Below, piece after piece: positions 17,455 to 25,479 of a stretch of DNA of 64,000 bases. The DNA lies in assembly GCF_014203235.1 (NCBI RefSeq), contig NZ_JACHIN010000006.1, positions 570,916 through 634,915 on the forward strand, read 5' to 3'. A program made the translations under genes and the position numbers. The stretch's first letter is position 1, and each line of letters starts with the position of its first letter. The notes beneath the pieces are model-generated. The model was not told the DNA's origin. It did not search any database and saw nothing but the letters and a program-made list of their open reading frames with translations. Source of the DNA: Nonomuraea endophytica (GTDB lineage: Bacteria > Actinomycetota > Actinomycetes > Streptosporangiales > Streptosporangiaceae).

Positions 17455-18273
17455 GTGTTCCGCCGCCTGTTCGTCGCCTTGCTGGCGTTAACAGCAGCCA
17501 TCACCACCGCCCCCGCCCATGCCGACGCCGCCTTCCCTTCCGTGGGCGGGAACTGGGGCGCGCCGGGGCCGTACGCGACCGCCGTCGAGATCGGCGCGGT
17601 CAACACGCTCTACTACCCGCGCGACATCGCCCGCAGCCCGCTGCGCCACCCGGTGATCGTCTGGGGCAACGGCACCGGGGCCGTGCCGCTCGTCTACCGT
17701 GAGCTGCTGCTGCACTGGGCTTCGCACGGCTTCATCGTCTCGGCCGCCAACACGCCGATGTCGAACCTCGGCATCTCGATGCGCGCGGGGATCGACAGCC
17801 TGACGGCCCGCGACGCCGACCCGTCCAGCGTCTTCCACGGCCGCGTGGCCCTGGACCGCATCGGCGCCTCCGGCCATTCGCAGGGCGGGGCCGCCGCGAT
17901 CGTGGTCGGCGCGGATCCGAGGGTGGACACGATTCTGCCGATCCAGCCGGGGCCGCTGGCCGACATCGACGCCGTGCGCGGCCCCGCCTTCCTGATGGCC
18001 GGGCAGTACGACAGCATCGTCTGGCCCGCGCTCGTCAAGGCCTTCTACAACGACGCCGACCACATCCCGGCCCTATACGGCGAGGTGCGCGGCGCCGACC
18101 ACATCACGGTCGCCGGCGACCCCGGCCCGTTCGCCGCGCCGACCACGGCCTGGTTCCGCCTGCAGCTCATGGACGACCCCGAGGCGCGTCCGGTCTTCTA
18201 CGGCCCGGACTGCGGCATCTGCACCGACCGCCGCACCTGGTCGGACGTGCGGCGTAACACGAGGGTCCCGTGA
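17455..18273 (+). CDS. Secreted alpha/beta hydrolase (lipase/cutinase-like)
   Basis: 272 residues with a signal peptide (MFRRLFVALLALTAAITTAP, then AHA). The mature part has a GNGTG oxyanion segment, the nucleophile elbow GHSQGG, an Asp in AGQYDSIV and the His in GADHITV, so the triad is complete. A late CGIC pair may form a disulfide, as in secreted polyester and lipid hydrolases. GGAGGA precedes the GTG start. Divergent from the PucR regulator. Likely releases acyl chains outside the cell; the exact ester is unknown. Confidence 0.85.
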   Translation: MFRRLFVALLALTAAITTAPAHADAAFPSVGGNWGAPGPYATAVEIGAVNTLYYPRDIARSPLRHPVIVWGNGTGAVPLVYRELLLHWASHGFIVSAANTPMSNLGISMRAGIDSLTARDADPSSVFHGRVALDRIGASGHSQGGAAAIVVGADPRVDTILPIQPGPLADIDAVRGPAFLMAGQYDSIVWPALVKAFYNDADHIPALYGEVRGADHITVAGDPGPFAAPTTAWFRLQLMDDPEARPVFYGPDCGICTDRRTWSDVRRNTRVP

Positions 18274-18286
18274 GCTGAGCCCGGCG

Positions 18287-18706
18287 TCACGCGCTCTTCG
18301 TGAACGCCATGTCCATCCAGTGCGACCAGGTCGTGCCGTCTTCTGTGCGTTCCCAGACGGCCGACATGGCGCCGCCGTCGCGGGCGATGCGGAGCGTGGC
18401 CCGTTCCGTCTCGCCCGCGAAGGTCCACACGCCGTCGTCGTCGACCGTGGCGCGCATCGTGCCGTAGTTGCCCGAGCTGTCGAAGGCGCGCATCGGCCAG
18501 CTGTCGCTGTCCGGGTCGTAGGGGCCGATCATCTCGATCGCCTCGACCTTCTCCTCCCCCATCCGCACGTCCACCCGGTGCACGAGGAAGTGCCCGCCCG
18601 CCAGCCACTCGTAGGCGTCGGTTCCGCTGATCTCCACGGCGTCGCCGACCGTCGTGCCGCGCGAGTTCCAGTGGCCGGCCAGGGCGTCCAGTTGCTTGTT
18701 CGTCAT
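18287..18706 (-). CDS. DUF1579-like conserved protein
   Basis: 139-residue soluble beta-rich protein. It begins MTNKQLDALAGHWNSRGTT and continues with alternating beta strands and conserved Trp/Gly (GPYDPDSDSWPMRAFD, GVWTFAGE), the pattern of lipocalin-like DUF1579-type proteins. GGGGAAG precedes the ATG. Divergent from an ArsR/SRPBCC pair across a strong inverted repeat, so the three genes are probably one regulon. Biochemical role unknown. Confidence 0.75.
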   Translation of the reverse strand: MTNKQLDALAGHWNSRGTTVGDAVEISGTDAYEWLAGGHFLVHRVDVRMGEEKVEAIEMIGPYDPDSDSWPMRAFDSSGNYGTMRATVDDDGVWTFAGETERATLRIARDGGAMSAVWERTEDGTTWSHWMDMAFTKSA

Positions 18707-18715
18707 CGCTTCCCC

Positions 18716-18745
18716 TATGTAAGATAGTGCTTAAATACTTACATA
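18716..18745. promoter_or_regulatory. ArsR-type operator, 8-bp inverted repeat
   Basis: TATGTAAG and CTTACATA are perfect arms separated by 14 AT-rich bases. They fill the divergent promoter region between the DUF1579-like gene and the ArsR regulator, in an otherwise GC-rich setting. Confidence 0.7.
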
Positions 18746-18773
18746 CCTGACGCTGGCCGGGAAAGGGGCAGGT

Positions 18774-19091
18774 GTGGACGAGGCGTTGCGCGCCGTCGCC
18801 GACCCCACCCGGCGGGCGATCCTCCTGCTGGTCCGCGACGGCGAGGTGGCGGCCGGCGACCTCGCCCGCCACTTTCCGGGCATCAGCCGCCCGGCGGTCT
18901 CCCAGCACCTGCGGGTCCTGACCTCGGCGGGCCTGCTCGGCGTGCGCCGCGACGGCAACCGCCGCCTGTACCGGCTGCGGCGCGAGGGCCTCGCCGAGGC
19001 GGCGGGGTTCATCCAGGACATGTGGTCCGACCGGCTCGACCTGCTCAAGCGGGCCGCCGAGCAGGAGGAAAACGAACAGGGGGCACGATGA
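18774..19091 (+). CDS. ArsR-family regulator
   Basis: 105-residue winged-helix repressor. Pattern: LRAVADPTRRAILLLVRDG, then VAAGDLARHFPGISRPAVSQHL as the helix-turn-helix, then LRREGLAEAAGFIQDMW. No metal-binding Cys pair is seen; this subtype usually pairs with an SRPBCC protein, as here. GTG start with GAAAGGGG upstream. The stop overlaps the SRPBCC start (ATGA). Probably binds the TATGTAAG repeat and controls both directions. Confidence 0.92.
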   Translation: MDEALRAVADPTRRAILLLVRDGEVAAGDLARHFPGISRPAVSQHLRVLTSAGLLGVRRDGNRRLYRLRREGLAEAAGFIQDMWSDRLDLLKRAAEQEENEQGAR

Positions 19092-19507
19092 TCGAGCGGA
19101 CCGTGCGCATCGCCGCGCGCCGGGAGACCGTCTTCCGCTATTTCACCGATCCGGAACGGCTGGCGCGGTGGTGGGGCCGGGCCGAGGCCGACGCCCGTCC
19201 CGGCGGCGTGCTCCGGGTGGCGATGGACGGCGGGCCGCGCCCGGTGATGGTGGGCGAGTTCGTCGAGCTGGTGCCCGGCGAGCGGATCGTCTTCACCTTC
19301 GGGTGGGAGCCCGCGCCCGGCGTGCCCGACGTGCCGCCCGGATCGTCGCGGGTCGAGGTGACGCTGGAGGAGGACGGTGACGGCACCGTGCTGAGGCTCC
19401 GGCACAGCGGGCTGCCCGCCGTACTGGGCGAGGAGACCGGCGCGGGCTGGGATCACATGCTCCGCCGCCTCAGCACGGCGTTCGGCAGCGCCGAACAGCT
19501 CGGTTGA
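19088..19507 (+). CDS. SRPBCC (AHSA1-type) domain protein
   Basis: 139 residues, a START-like ligand-binding fold. Diagnostic segments are the N-terminal RTVRIAARRETVFRYFTDP, then ARWWG, then the C-terminal GWDHMLRRLSTAF helix. Translated with the ArsR regulator through a four-base overlap. Such proteins bind hydrophobic small molecules; the actual ligand is unknown. Confidence 0.9.
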   Translation: MIERTVRIAARRETVFRYFTDPERLARWWGRAEADARPGGVLRVAMDGGPRPVMVGEFVELVPGERIVFTFGWEPAPGVPDVPPGSSRVEVTLEEDGDGTVLRLRHSGLPAVLGEETGAGWDHMLRRLSTAFGSAEQLG

Positions 19508-19542
19508 CAATGCTTTCCGGCTTCGGACACGCTTGTTCGGTG

Positions 19543-20322
19543 ATGACGAACGAACTGGACAAGCGCTACGAGGTCCGCAGCGTCTCGCGCGCGGTCGAGA
19601 TCCTGGAGTGCCTGGCCCAGCGCGACGGCCGGACCGTGACCGAGATCTCCCGCGAGGTCGGCGGCTCCAAGAGCGCGACGTTCTCCACCCTGCAGACCCT
19701 GGAGATGCACGGCTTCGTGGCCTCCCAGGGCGAGGGCGCCTCGCGCCGCTACCGCCTCGGGCTCGCGCTCGCCCGCCTCGGCGAGAATGCGATGGCCCAG
19801 GTGTCGCTGCGCAACCTGGCCCGCCCGGTCCTGGACGACCTGACCGCCGAGACCGGGATGTCCTCGCGCGTCGCGGTCCCTGAGAACGGCTTCGCCGTCA
19901 TCGTCGGCCGGGTCGACGCCCCGTCCGCGGTCCGCTTCGACCTGCACATGGGCCACCGCGAGGCGCCCCACTGCACCGGCCTCGGCAAGGCCCTGCTGGC
20001 CGAGCTGCCCGAGGCCGAGTCCGCGCGCATCATCGAGCAGTACGGCCTGCCCGCCCGCACCACCCACACCATCACCGACCCGGCGGCGCTCGTCGCCGAC
20101 CTGACCGAGATCCGCCGGCGCGGCTACTCCGTCGACGACGAGGAGGACGCGGAGGGCGTCTTCTGCGTCGGCTCGGCCGTCCGCGACCACCGGGGGGAGG
20201 TGGCCGGCGCGATCAGCGTGACCGGCCTCAAGCTCGACCTTCCCGTGTGGCGCATCCACCAGATCGGTGACACCGTGCGCGCGCACGCGGCCCGCCTCAC
20301 CGCGCTCTACAGCGGACGCTAG
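19543..20322 (+). CDS. IclR-family regulator
   Basis: 259 residues. The N-terminal winged helix includes VSRAVEILECLAQ and VTEISREVGGSKSATFSTLQTL. The C-terminal IclR effector domain shows GHREAPHCTGLGKALLAELP and later GVFCVGSAVRDHRGEVAGAISV. A TTGACA lies 34 bases before the chosen ATG and supports this start over a TTG overlapping it. Downstream lie a GlcD-type oxidase and an MFS carrier whose promoters share a palindromic element. Inferred role: control of uptake and oxidation of a 2-hydroxy acid. Confidence 0.9.
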   Translation: MTNELDKRYEVRSVSRAVEILECLAQRDGRTVTEISREVGGSKSATFSTLQTLEMHGFVASQGEGASRRYRLGLALARLGENAMAQVSLRNLARPVLDDLTAETGMSSRVAVPENGFAVIVGRVDAPSAVRFDLHMGHREAPHCTGLGKALLAELPEAESARIIEQYGLPARTTHTITDPAALVADLTEIRRRGYSVDDEEDAEGVFCVGSAVRDHRGEVAGAISVTGLKLDLPVWRIHQIGDTVRAHAARLTALYSGR

Positions 20323-20340
20323 GCTTACCCGGCGAACTAC

Positions 20341-20357
20341 GTTTTGCGCTACCGAAC
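20341..20357. promoter_or_regulatory. Half-conserved IclR operator upstream of GlcD-type gene
   Basis: GTTTTGCGCTACCGAAC. The right half TACCGAAC is identical to half of the perfect 17-bp palindrome in front of the MFS gene; the left arm keeps GTT and one further base. Confidence 0.5.
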
Positions 20358-20367
20358 GGAGTCGCCT

Positions 20368-20433
20368 GTGACCCGCCGCCCTGCCCCCGCCCGCCGTGCG
20401 TCGCTCGTGTTCCCGGGCCGCCGCGATGGCTGA
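20368..20433 (+). CDS. Possible 21-residue leader ORF coupled to the GlcD-type gene
   Basis: A GTG preceded by ACGGAG with six bases between opens a 21-codon frame, MTRRPAPARRASLVFPGRRDG. Its TGA overlaps the oxidase start (ATGGCTGA). The oxidase has no ribosome binding site of its own, so ribosomes may reach it by termination and re-initiation. The peptide is Arg/Pro-rich and matches nothing I know. It could also be chance. Confidence 0.4.
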   Translation: MTRRPAPARRASLVFPGRRDG

Positions 20434-21784
20434 CCTCGCCGCCGCGCTGCGTGCGGCCGTCCCCGGTCTGACCGTGCTGGACGACGCCGACGTCATGGAC
20501 TCCTACCGCCGTGACCAGGCGCCCGGCCTGCCCGCCGGGCTGCCGGCCGCCGTCGCCATGCCCGAGGACACCGCCCAGGTGGCCGCCGCCGTCGCCACCG
20601 CCGCCGAGTACGGCGCGCCGATCGTGGTCCGCGGCGCGGGCAGCGGCCTGGCCGGGGCGGCCAACGCCGTCGACGGCTGCCTGGTGCTGTCCACCCAGCG
20701 GATGAACCGCATCCTGAGCGTCGACCCGGCCGAGCGCCTGGCCACCGTGCAGCCCGGCGTGATCAACGCCGATTTGCGCAGGGCCGTGGCCGAAAAGGGC
20801 CTTTTCTACCCGCCCGACCCGGGCAGCTACGAGATGTGCACCGTGGGCGGCAACGCCGCCACCAACGCGGGCGGCATGTGCTGCGTGAAGTACGGCGTGA
20901 CCGGCGACTACGTGCGCGGCCTCGAAGCGGTGCTGGCCGACGGCTCGGTGCTGCGCACCGGCGGGCGCACGGTCAAGGGCGTGGCCGGCTACGACCTGAC
21001 CAGCCTGCTGGTGGGCTCCGAGGGCACGCTGGCCGTCATCACCGAACTCTCGCTCGCGCTGCGCCCGGCTCCGGCGCCGCCGCGCACGATCGTGGCCCAG
21101 TTCGGTTCGGCCGCGGCGGCCGGGGCGGCGGTGACGGCCGTGCTGGCCTCCGGCGCCGAGCCGTCGATCCTGGAGATCATCGACGCCACGACGCTGCGCG
21201 CCATCGAGGAGTGGCAGCCGCTCGGCGTCGAGGCCGGCACCGCGGCGATGGTCATCGCCCAGTCCGACTCGTCGCACGAGGAGGACCTGCGGCTCATCGA
21301 GGCCGCGTGCGCGGGGGCGAGCGAGGTCATCGTGGCCGACGACGCCGCGGAGTCGGAGATGCTCATGCAGGCCCGCAGGCTCGCCTACCCGGCGCTGGAG
21401 CGGCTGGGCGCGACGCTGCTGGACGACGTGGCGGTGCCGCTGCCGAAGCTGGTGGAGCTGATCGAGGGCGTCGAGGCCATCGCGAAGGACCGGGACATGA
21501 CCGTGGGCCTGTTCGGCCACGCCGGCGACGGCAACATGCACCCGACGGTCGTCTACCCGCACGGCGACGCCGACGCCGAGCGGCGGGCCTTCCAGGTCTT
21601 CGACGAGATCGTCGCCCTGGCGCTGCGGCTCGGCGGCACGGTCACCGGTGAGCACGGGGTCGGCCTGCTCAAGCGGTCCTGGCTGGAGCGGGAGCTGGGT
21701 GAGCCGGCCCGCCGTACCCAGCGGGCGATCAAGGCGGCGCTGGACCCGCACGACCTGCTCAACCCCGGCAAGGCCATCGCGTAG
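20426..21784 (+). CDS. FAD-linked oxidase of GlcD/D-2-hydroxyacid dehydrogenase type
   Basis: 452 residues, VAO/PCMH flavoprotein. The N-terminal FAD-binding part has PIVVRGAGSGLAGAANAV and MCTVGGNAATNAGG. The C-terminal cap has the metal-binding GLFGHAGDGNMHP and TVTGEHGVGLLKR, ending HDLLNPGKA. This is the GlcD/D-lactate dehydrogenase arrangement: oxidation of a 2-hydroxy acid such as glycolate or D-lactate. No GlcE or GlcF partner is adjacent. Located between an IclR regulator and a convergent MFS carrier with a related operator. Confidence 0.9.
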   Translation: MADLAAALRAAVPGLTVLDDADVMDSYRRDQAPGLPAGLPAAVAMPEDTAQVAAAVATAAEYGAPIVVRGAGSGLAGAANAVDGCLVLSTQRMNRILSVDPAERLATVQPGVINADLRRAVAEKGLFYPPDPGSYEMCTVGGNAATNAGGMCCVKYGVTGDYVRGLEAVLADGSVLRTGGRTVKGVAGYDLTSLLVGSEGTLAVITELSLALRPAPAPPRTIVAQFGSAAAAGAAVTAVLASGAEPSILEIIDATTLRAIEEWQPLGVEAGTAAMVIAQSDSSHEEDLRLIEAACAGASEVIVADDAAESEMLMQARRLAYPALERLGATLLDDVAVPLPKLVELIEGVEAIAKDRDMTVGLFGHAGDGNMHPTVVYPHGDADAERRAFQVFDEIVALALRLGGTVTGEHGVGLLKRSWLERELGEPARRTQRAIKAALDPHDLLNPGKAIA

Positions 21785-21814
21785 CCATGGGGCCGGCGCG
21801 CGCCGGCCCCATGG
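21785..21814. terminator. Perfect 30-bp palindromic bidirectional terminator
   Basis: A perfect 15+15 palindrome, CCATGGGGCCGGCGC and its complement. It fills exactly the space between the oxidase stop and the converging MFS stop. Confidence 0.75.
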
Positions 21815-23107
21815 TCAGTCCGCCCACTCCTTCTTGCGTGAGAGCGTGAACGCCACCGCCGCGCCGCCCAGCGTCAGCGCGCTGACGACCAGCAGCCCCC
21901 ACACGGCCGTGCCCGTGGTCTCGCTGATCCACCCGATGGCGTACGGCCCGGCGAACCCGGCCAGGTTGCCCACCGAGTTGATGAACGCCAGCCCAGCGGC
22001 GGCCGCCGTGCCGGTGAGGAACTTGGGCGGCAGGCTCCAGAACAGCGGCGTCGTGGAGAACAGCGCCGCCAGCCCCACACTGATCGCGGCCAGCGCCAGC
22101 CAGGGCACGTCCCGGGCGGCGACGGCGGCCAGCAGCGCGAGCGCGGTGACGGTCAGCGTGATGCCGGCCTGGCGCGGGATGTTGCCCCGGCGTCTGGCGA
22201 ACCGTTCCCAGGGCAGCATGACCAGCGCGGCGAACAGGTTCGGGATCATGACGAGCCAGCCGGTGACGGTCGAGGAGTAGCCGCCCATGCCCTTGACGAT
22301 CGTGGGCAGCCACAGGCCCAGGCCGTAGGCGCCGAAGACGACGCCGAAGAACAGGAAGATCAGGCTCCACAGCCGGCCGTTCCTGAAGACCGCGCCCAGG
22401 CCGAGGCGGCCGTGGCGTTTCTCGGTGGCCGCCCGCTCTTCCGCCAGGGTGGTGGTGATCCAGGTGCGCTCGGCGTCGTCGAGCCAGCGCGCGTCCTGCG
22501 GCCGGTCGGGCAGCCATCTGTAGGTGACGAAGGCCAGCAGGACGGCGGGGATGCCCTCCAGGACGAAGACGAGCTGCCAGCCTTCGAGCCCCCACAGGCC
22601 GTGCAGGTCCATGATCCAGCCGGAGATGGGCGCGCTGATCGCGTTGGCCAGCGGGTTGGAGACCGCGAAGATCGCCAGGATCGTGGTGCGGTAGTGCTGC
22701 GGGAACCAGAACGTGATGTAGAGCAGCACGCCGGGGAAGAATCCCGCCTCGGCCACGCCGAGGACGAAGCGGGCGATGGTGAACTGGGTGGCGTCGGTCA
22801 CGAACGCGGTCGCCACCGCGACGATCCCCCAGCTCACCATGATGCGGGCGATCCACCGGCGGGCGCCGAAGCGCTGCAGCATCAGGTTGCTCGGCACCTC
22901 GAACAGCAGGTAGCCGATGAAGAAGATGCCCGCCGCCAGCCCGAAGGCCGACTCGGTGATGCCGAGCGCCGTGGTCATCTCCAGCTTGGCGAAGCCGGCG
23001 TTGTTCCGGTCGATGTAGGCGATGAGGTAGAGCAGGCCGAGGAAGGGCCCGAGGCGCCACATCGCTTTGCGCATGGCGCTCGCGGCGACGTCTGTGGTGG
23101 TCGTCAT
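21815..23107 (-). CDS. MFS transporter, anion:cation symporter (ACS) type
   Basis: 430 residues, twelve helices. The N-terminal signature YLIAYIDRNNAGFAKLEM and the QRFGARRWIARIMVSWG loop are typical of the ACS family (tartrate, phthalate, glucarate and similar organic acids). GAGGAAG precedes the chosen ATG. Regulated probably by the nearby IclR protein, since a perfect palindrome lies just upstream and half of it recurs before the GlcD-type oxidase. Likely imports the oxidase's acid substrate. Confidence 0.9.
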   Translation of the reverse strand: MTTTTDVAASAMRKAMWRLGPFLGLLYLIAYIDRNNAGFAKLEMTTALGITESAFGLAAGIFFIGYLLFEVPSNLMLQRFGARRWIARIMVSWGIVAVATAFVTDATQFTIARFVLGVAEAGFFPGVLLYITFWFPQHYRTTILAIFAVSNPLANAISAPISGWIMDLHGLWGLEGWQLVFVLEGIPAVLLAFVTYRWLPDRPQDARWLDDAERTWITTTLAEERAATEKRHGRLGLGAVFRNGRLWSLIFLFFGVVFGAYGLGLWLPTIVKGMGGYSSTVTGWLVMIPNLFAALVMLPWERFARRRGNIPRQAGITLTVTALALLAAVAARDVPWLALAAISVGLAALFSTTPLFWSLPPKFLTGTAAAAGLAFINSVGNLAGFAGPYAIGWISETTGTAVWGLLVVSALTLGGAAVAFTLSRKKEWAD

Positions 23108-23126
23108 GTGATGCACTTCCTCAATT

Positions 23127-23143
23127 GTTCGGTATTACCGAAC
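23127..23143. promoter_or_regulatory. IclR operator, perfect 17-bp palindrome
   Basis: GTTCGGTA-T-TACCGAAC, 20 bases upstream of the ACS-type MFS start. Its right half recurs exactly in front of the GlcD-type oxidase. Confidence 0.7.
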
Positions 23144-23345
23144 GCTGTTCTGTGTTAGAGGTATGCTCGTAGAACAGCAGGTGAACCGTCAAGGGCTACC
23201 GCGAGAGTTTCAGGCGTGTACCGCGAAAGCTTCGGGCACGGTCAACCCCCTGGTAGATGTGCGCGACAAGGCCACGAACCTAGCCTTCCGTGATGTCGGG
23301 CGCGGCCCACCCGCCGCGCCGGTTCCTCTCGGAAAGGAGTCACTG

Positions 23346-23813
23346 GTGAGCCTTACCAGGGTGATCGGAGCACTGGCCGTCACGGCTGGGCTCGCGGCCG
23401 TGACGCTGCCCGCCGGGCAGGCGAGCGCGGCCGCCTCTGTGGGTGCCGTGGAGTCGGCCGCCCGTCCGTTGCCTTGCGGGGGCGGTTACGTGCGGATGGC
23501 CGCGCCATGGCGGAGCGGGGCGTACATCAAGATCTCCACGATCGCGCACTGCGACCGCTTCACCGGGCCCATCGGGCGCAGCGGGTACGTCGACGCGCGG
23601 CTCGACCAGTACCGGGGCCTGGGGGTCTGGCGGAACAAGGCGTACACGCGCCGGCACTTCACCCGCGCGGCCGTCACCTTCACCATGCAGCCGGCCTGGA
23701 GATGCTCGGGCGGCAACCAGCTCTACCGCAACCACACCAAGGGCTGGATCGCCCAGGGCGGCAGCGGCGCCCGGTCGTTCGGCTACACCGAGCAGCGCCG
23801 GATCTCCTGCTGA
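23346..23813 (+). CDS. Small secreted protein
   Basis: 155 residues with a signal peptide of about 30 residues (SLTRVIGALAVTAGLAA, then GQASA). The mature part is basic and aromatic with four Cys (CGGGYVRMA, AHCDRF, RCSGG, RISC), which suggests two disulfides. GGAAAGGAG precedes the GTG start by six bases. No known family recognised. An efficient hairpin follows the gene. Confidence 0.75.
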   Translation: MSLTRVIGALAVTAGLAAVTLPAGQASAAASVGAVESAARPLPCGGGYVRMAAPWRSGAYIKISTIAHCDRFTGPIGRSGYVDARLDQYRGLGVWRNKAYTRRHFTRAAVTFTMQPAWRCSGGNQLYRNHTKGWIAQGGSGARSFGYTEQRRISC

Positions 23814-23819
23814 ACCCCC

Positions 23820-23845
23820 GCCGGGGTGCGGCACCGCACCCCGGC
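23820..23845. terminator. Strong hairpin terminator
   Basis: GCCGGGGTGCGG and CCGCACCCCGGC are perfect 12-bp arms with a two-base gap. It lies directly after the secreted protein gene and before the ribosome binding site of the next gene. Confidence 0.7.
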
Positions 23846-23866
23846 ACCACTCTCTCGGAGGAGCGC

Positions 23867-24343
23867 ATGGACGCGCGTGTCGCCCTAGGCACCGTCATCC
23901 TCGTGGCCGCGGCGCTGCTGCCGTCCTCGCAGGACACGCTGGCCGCCAAGCGGCGCTACGTCGCCGCGGCCGAGGCCGCCTGCCTGGCGGCCGGGCAGCA
24001 GACCGACCCGGAGCGGTATCCGGTGAGCACCGAGCAACAGGACGTCGAGGAACTCGAACGCGCGGCGCGGGTCATGCGGGCCACGGTGGAGCGCATCGCG
24101 GCGATCAGGCCGCCGGAGGCGGACGCCGCGCTGCTGCGTGCCCGGTTCGTCGAGCCGGGCAGGCGGCTGGCCGGGCGGCTCGGCGGCTACGCCGAGCGGG
24201 CGCGCGCGGCGCTGGCCGCCGGGGACACGGGAACGGTCCAGCTCCTGGTCGAGGCGTCGTTGCGGCCCGATCCGCAGGAGGCCGCCATGCGCTTTTTCGC
24301 CCTCTCCTACGGCTTCGCCGTCTGCGCGGGAGAACAGCCGTGA
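23867..24343 (+). CDS. Secreted or membrane-anchored helical protein
   Basis: 158 residues. The N-terminus (ARVALGTVILVAAALLPSS) is a signal peptide or anchor. The rest is Ala/Arg/Glu-rich helix with two Cys (EAACLAAG, FAVCAGE), probably one disulfide in a helical bundle. GGAGGAG precedes the ATG by three bases. No family recognised. The small secreted protein lies upstream, separated by a terminator-like hairpin. Confidence 0.7.
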   Translation: MDARVALGTVILVAAALLPSSQDTLAAKRRYVAAAEAACLAAGQQTDPERYPVSTEQQDVEELERAARVMRATVERIAAIRPPEADAALLRARFVEPGRRLAGRLGGYAERARAALAAGDTGTVQLLVEASLRPDPQEAAMRFFALSYGFAVCAGEQP

Positions 24344-24403
24344 CCGTGCGGGTTAGGCTGTAGGAACGTAGGCGGGAAGGATTCGATCACCATCAGCGAC
24401 TCC

Positions 24404-24835
24404 TTGCCCCTGCCGGACCGGCCCCCGCGCCCGCAGCGCCGGCGCGTCGTCGAGTCGGCGGCTCTGGGCGAGCGCGAGCAGAGCCGGGCCGAGGCCGCCC
24501 GGTGGACCTGCCCGCACGGCCGCCACGCCGGGCGCGGCTGCGTCACCTGCTACGAGGACTCGGCCGAGGACGATCCGGCCCTGCACCTGTGGGAGGTCGC
24601 GGCGTGGTTCACCACCGCGCGCCCGATTCCCATCAAGACCCTGCAGGACATCCACCGCCACGGCCGCGGCTTCGGGCTCACCCAGCCGTCCACGCCGCTC
24701 GTCTACCTCCTGAGCGGGCAGGTCAGGGCGGCCCTGGCCGCGCAGGCGGTGGCGGCCGTGATCGGGTTCCTGCTGCAGAACCGGCACGTCGTCGAGGCCT
24801 TCCACGTGACCGAGATCCGCGCGACGCACTCCTAG
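24404..24835 (+). CDS. Conserved hypothetical protein with Cys/His cluster
   Basis: 143 residues. The segment CPHGRHAGRGCVTCYED (about 36-52) has three Cys and two His and could bind zinc. The C-terminal half is helical (PLVYLLSGQVRAALAAQAV, then IGFLLQNRHVVEAFHV). Start uncertain: only a TTG is available as a usual start. A GGGAAGG site lies 23 bases upstream, which fits better an in-frame ATC 18 bases before the TTG. No family recognised. Confidence 0.55.
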   Translation: MPLPDRPPRPQRRRVVESAALGEREQSRAEAARWTCPHGRHAGRGCVTCYEDSAEDDPALHLWEVAAWFTTARPIPIKTLQDIHRHGRGFGLTQPSTPLVYLLSGQVRAALAAQAVAAVIGFLLQNRHVVEAFHVTEIRATHS

Positions 24836-24836
24836 G

Positions 24837-25406
24837 TCAGAGGCGGCCGCACTGGTCCTCCTTGTTGCCGCCCACCACGTTGCCGCCGCCGGTCGGGGCC
24901 GGGCTGTTCTCCTTGCACTGCAGGTTGCCCTTGACGGTGTTGCGCTCCACCAGCGCCCGGCCGCGGTTGCCGACGATCTGGATGCTGCCGCCGACCCGGT
25001 TGCCGACCGCCTGAAGCGCGCCCCGGTTGGCGTCGTACTGGATGTCACCGGTGACCCGGGACGAGCTGACCTTCGCCGCGCCGCCCTGCTTGACCTGCAC
25101 GCTCCCGCCCACCGTGGACTTCTTCGTGATCGTGACCGCCCGCGCGCCCTCCGCCTGGACGTTGCCGATCACGCGCACCCCGCGCGCCACGAGCACCGCG
25201 TTCCGCTCCACCTTGACGGTGCCCTTCACCCGCGTGCCGGTGAGCGCGCACGTCGCGCCCTGCGGGACGCGGACGTTGTCGAGCGTGCTCGCGCCGATCG
25301 AACCGCGGCACGTCCGCTCCTCCGCCAGCGCGGGTACGGCCAGCGCCCCGGCCCCCAGCCCCAGCCCGAGCGCCGAACCCGCCAGCACCAGCTTGATCTT
25401 GCCCAT
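24837..25406 (-). CDS. Secreted DUF3060-like beta-helical protein
   Basis: 189 residues with a clear signal peptide (MGKIKLVLAGSALGLGLGAG, then ALA). The mature protein is a series of short beta repeats (VKGTVKVERNAVLVARG, VIGNVQAEGARAV, VGGSVQVKQGGAA, VTGDIQYDA) of the V-x-G-x-(V/I)-x-V type. This predicts a small right-handed beta helix, as in DUF3060-type secreted proteins. GAGGAG precedes the ATG. An inverted repeat lies about 75 bases upstream. Function unknown. Confidence 0.78.
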   Translation of the reverse strand: MGKIKLVLAGSALGLGLGAGALAVPALAEERTCRGSIGASTLDNVRVPQGATCALTGTRVKGTVKVERNAVLVARGVRVIGNVQAEGARAVTITKKSTVGGSVQVKQGGAAKVSSSRVTGDIQYDANRGALQAVGNRVGGSIQIVGNRGRALVERNTVKGNLQCKENSPAPTGGGNVVGGNKEDQCGRL

Positions 25407-25479
25407 GTCCGGTCTCCTCGTCTCTCCGTCTGCTGTCAAGCAGCTTTCCGGCGAGCGATGAGACCGTGCTGACACGCCC

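Noticed and set aside
19504..19542. TTG start for the IclR gene overlapping the SRPBCC stop
   Set aside because: The TTG is part of a TTGACA promoter-like hexamer, and the later ATG begins at the conserved N-terminus.
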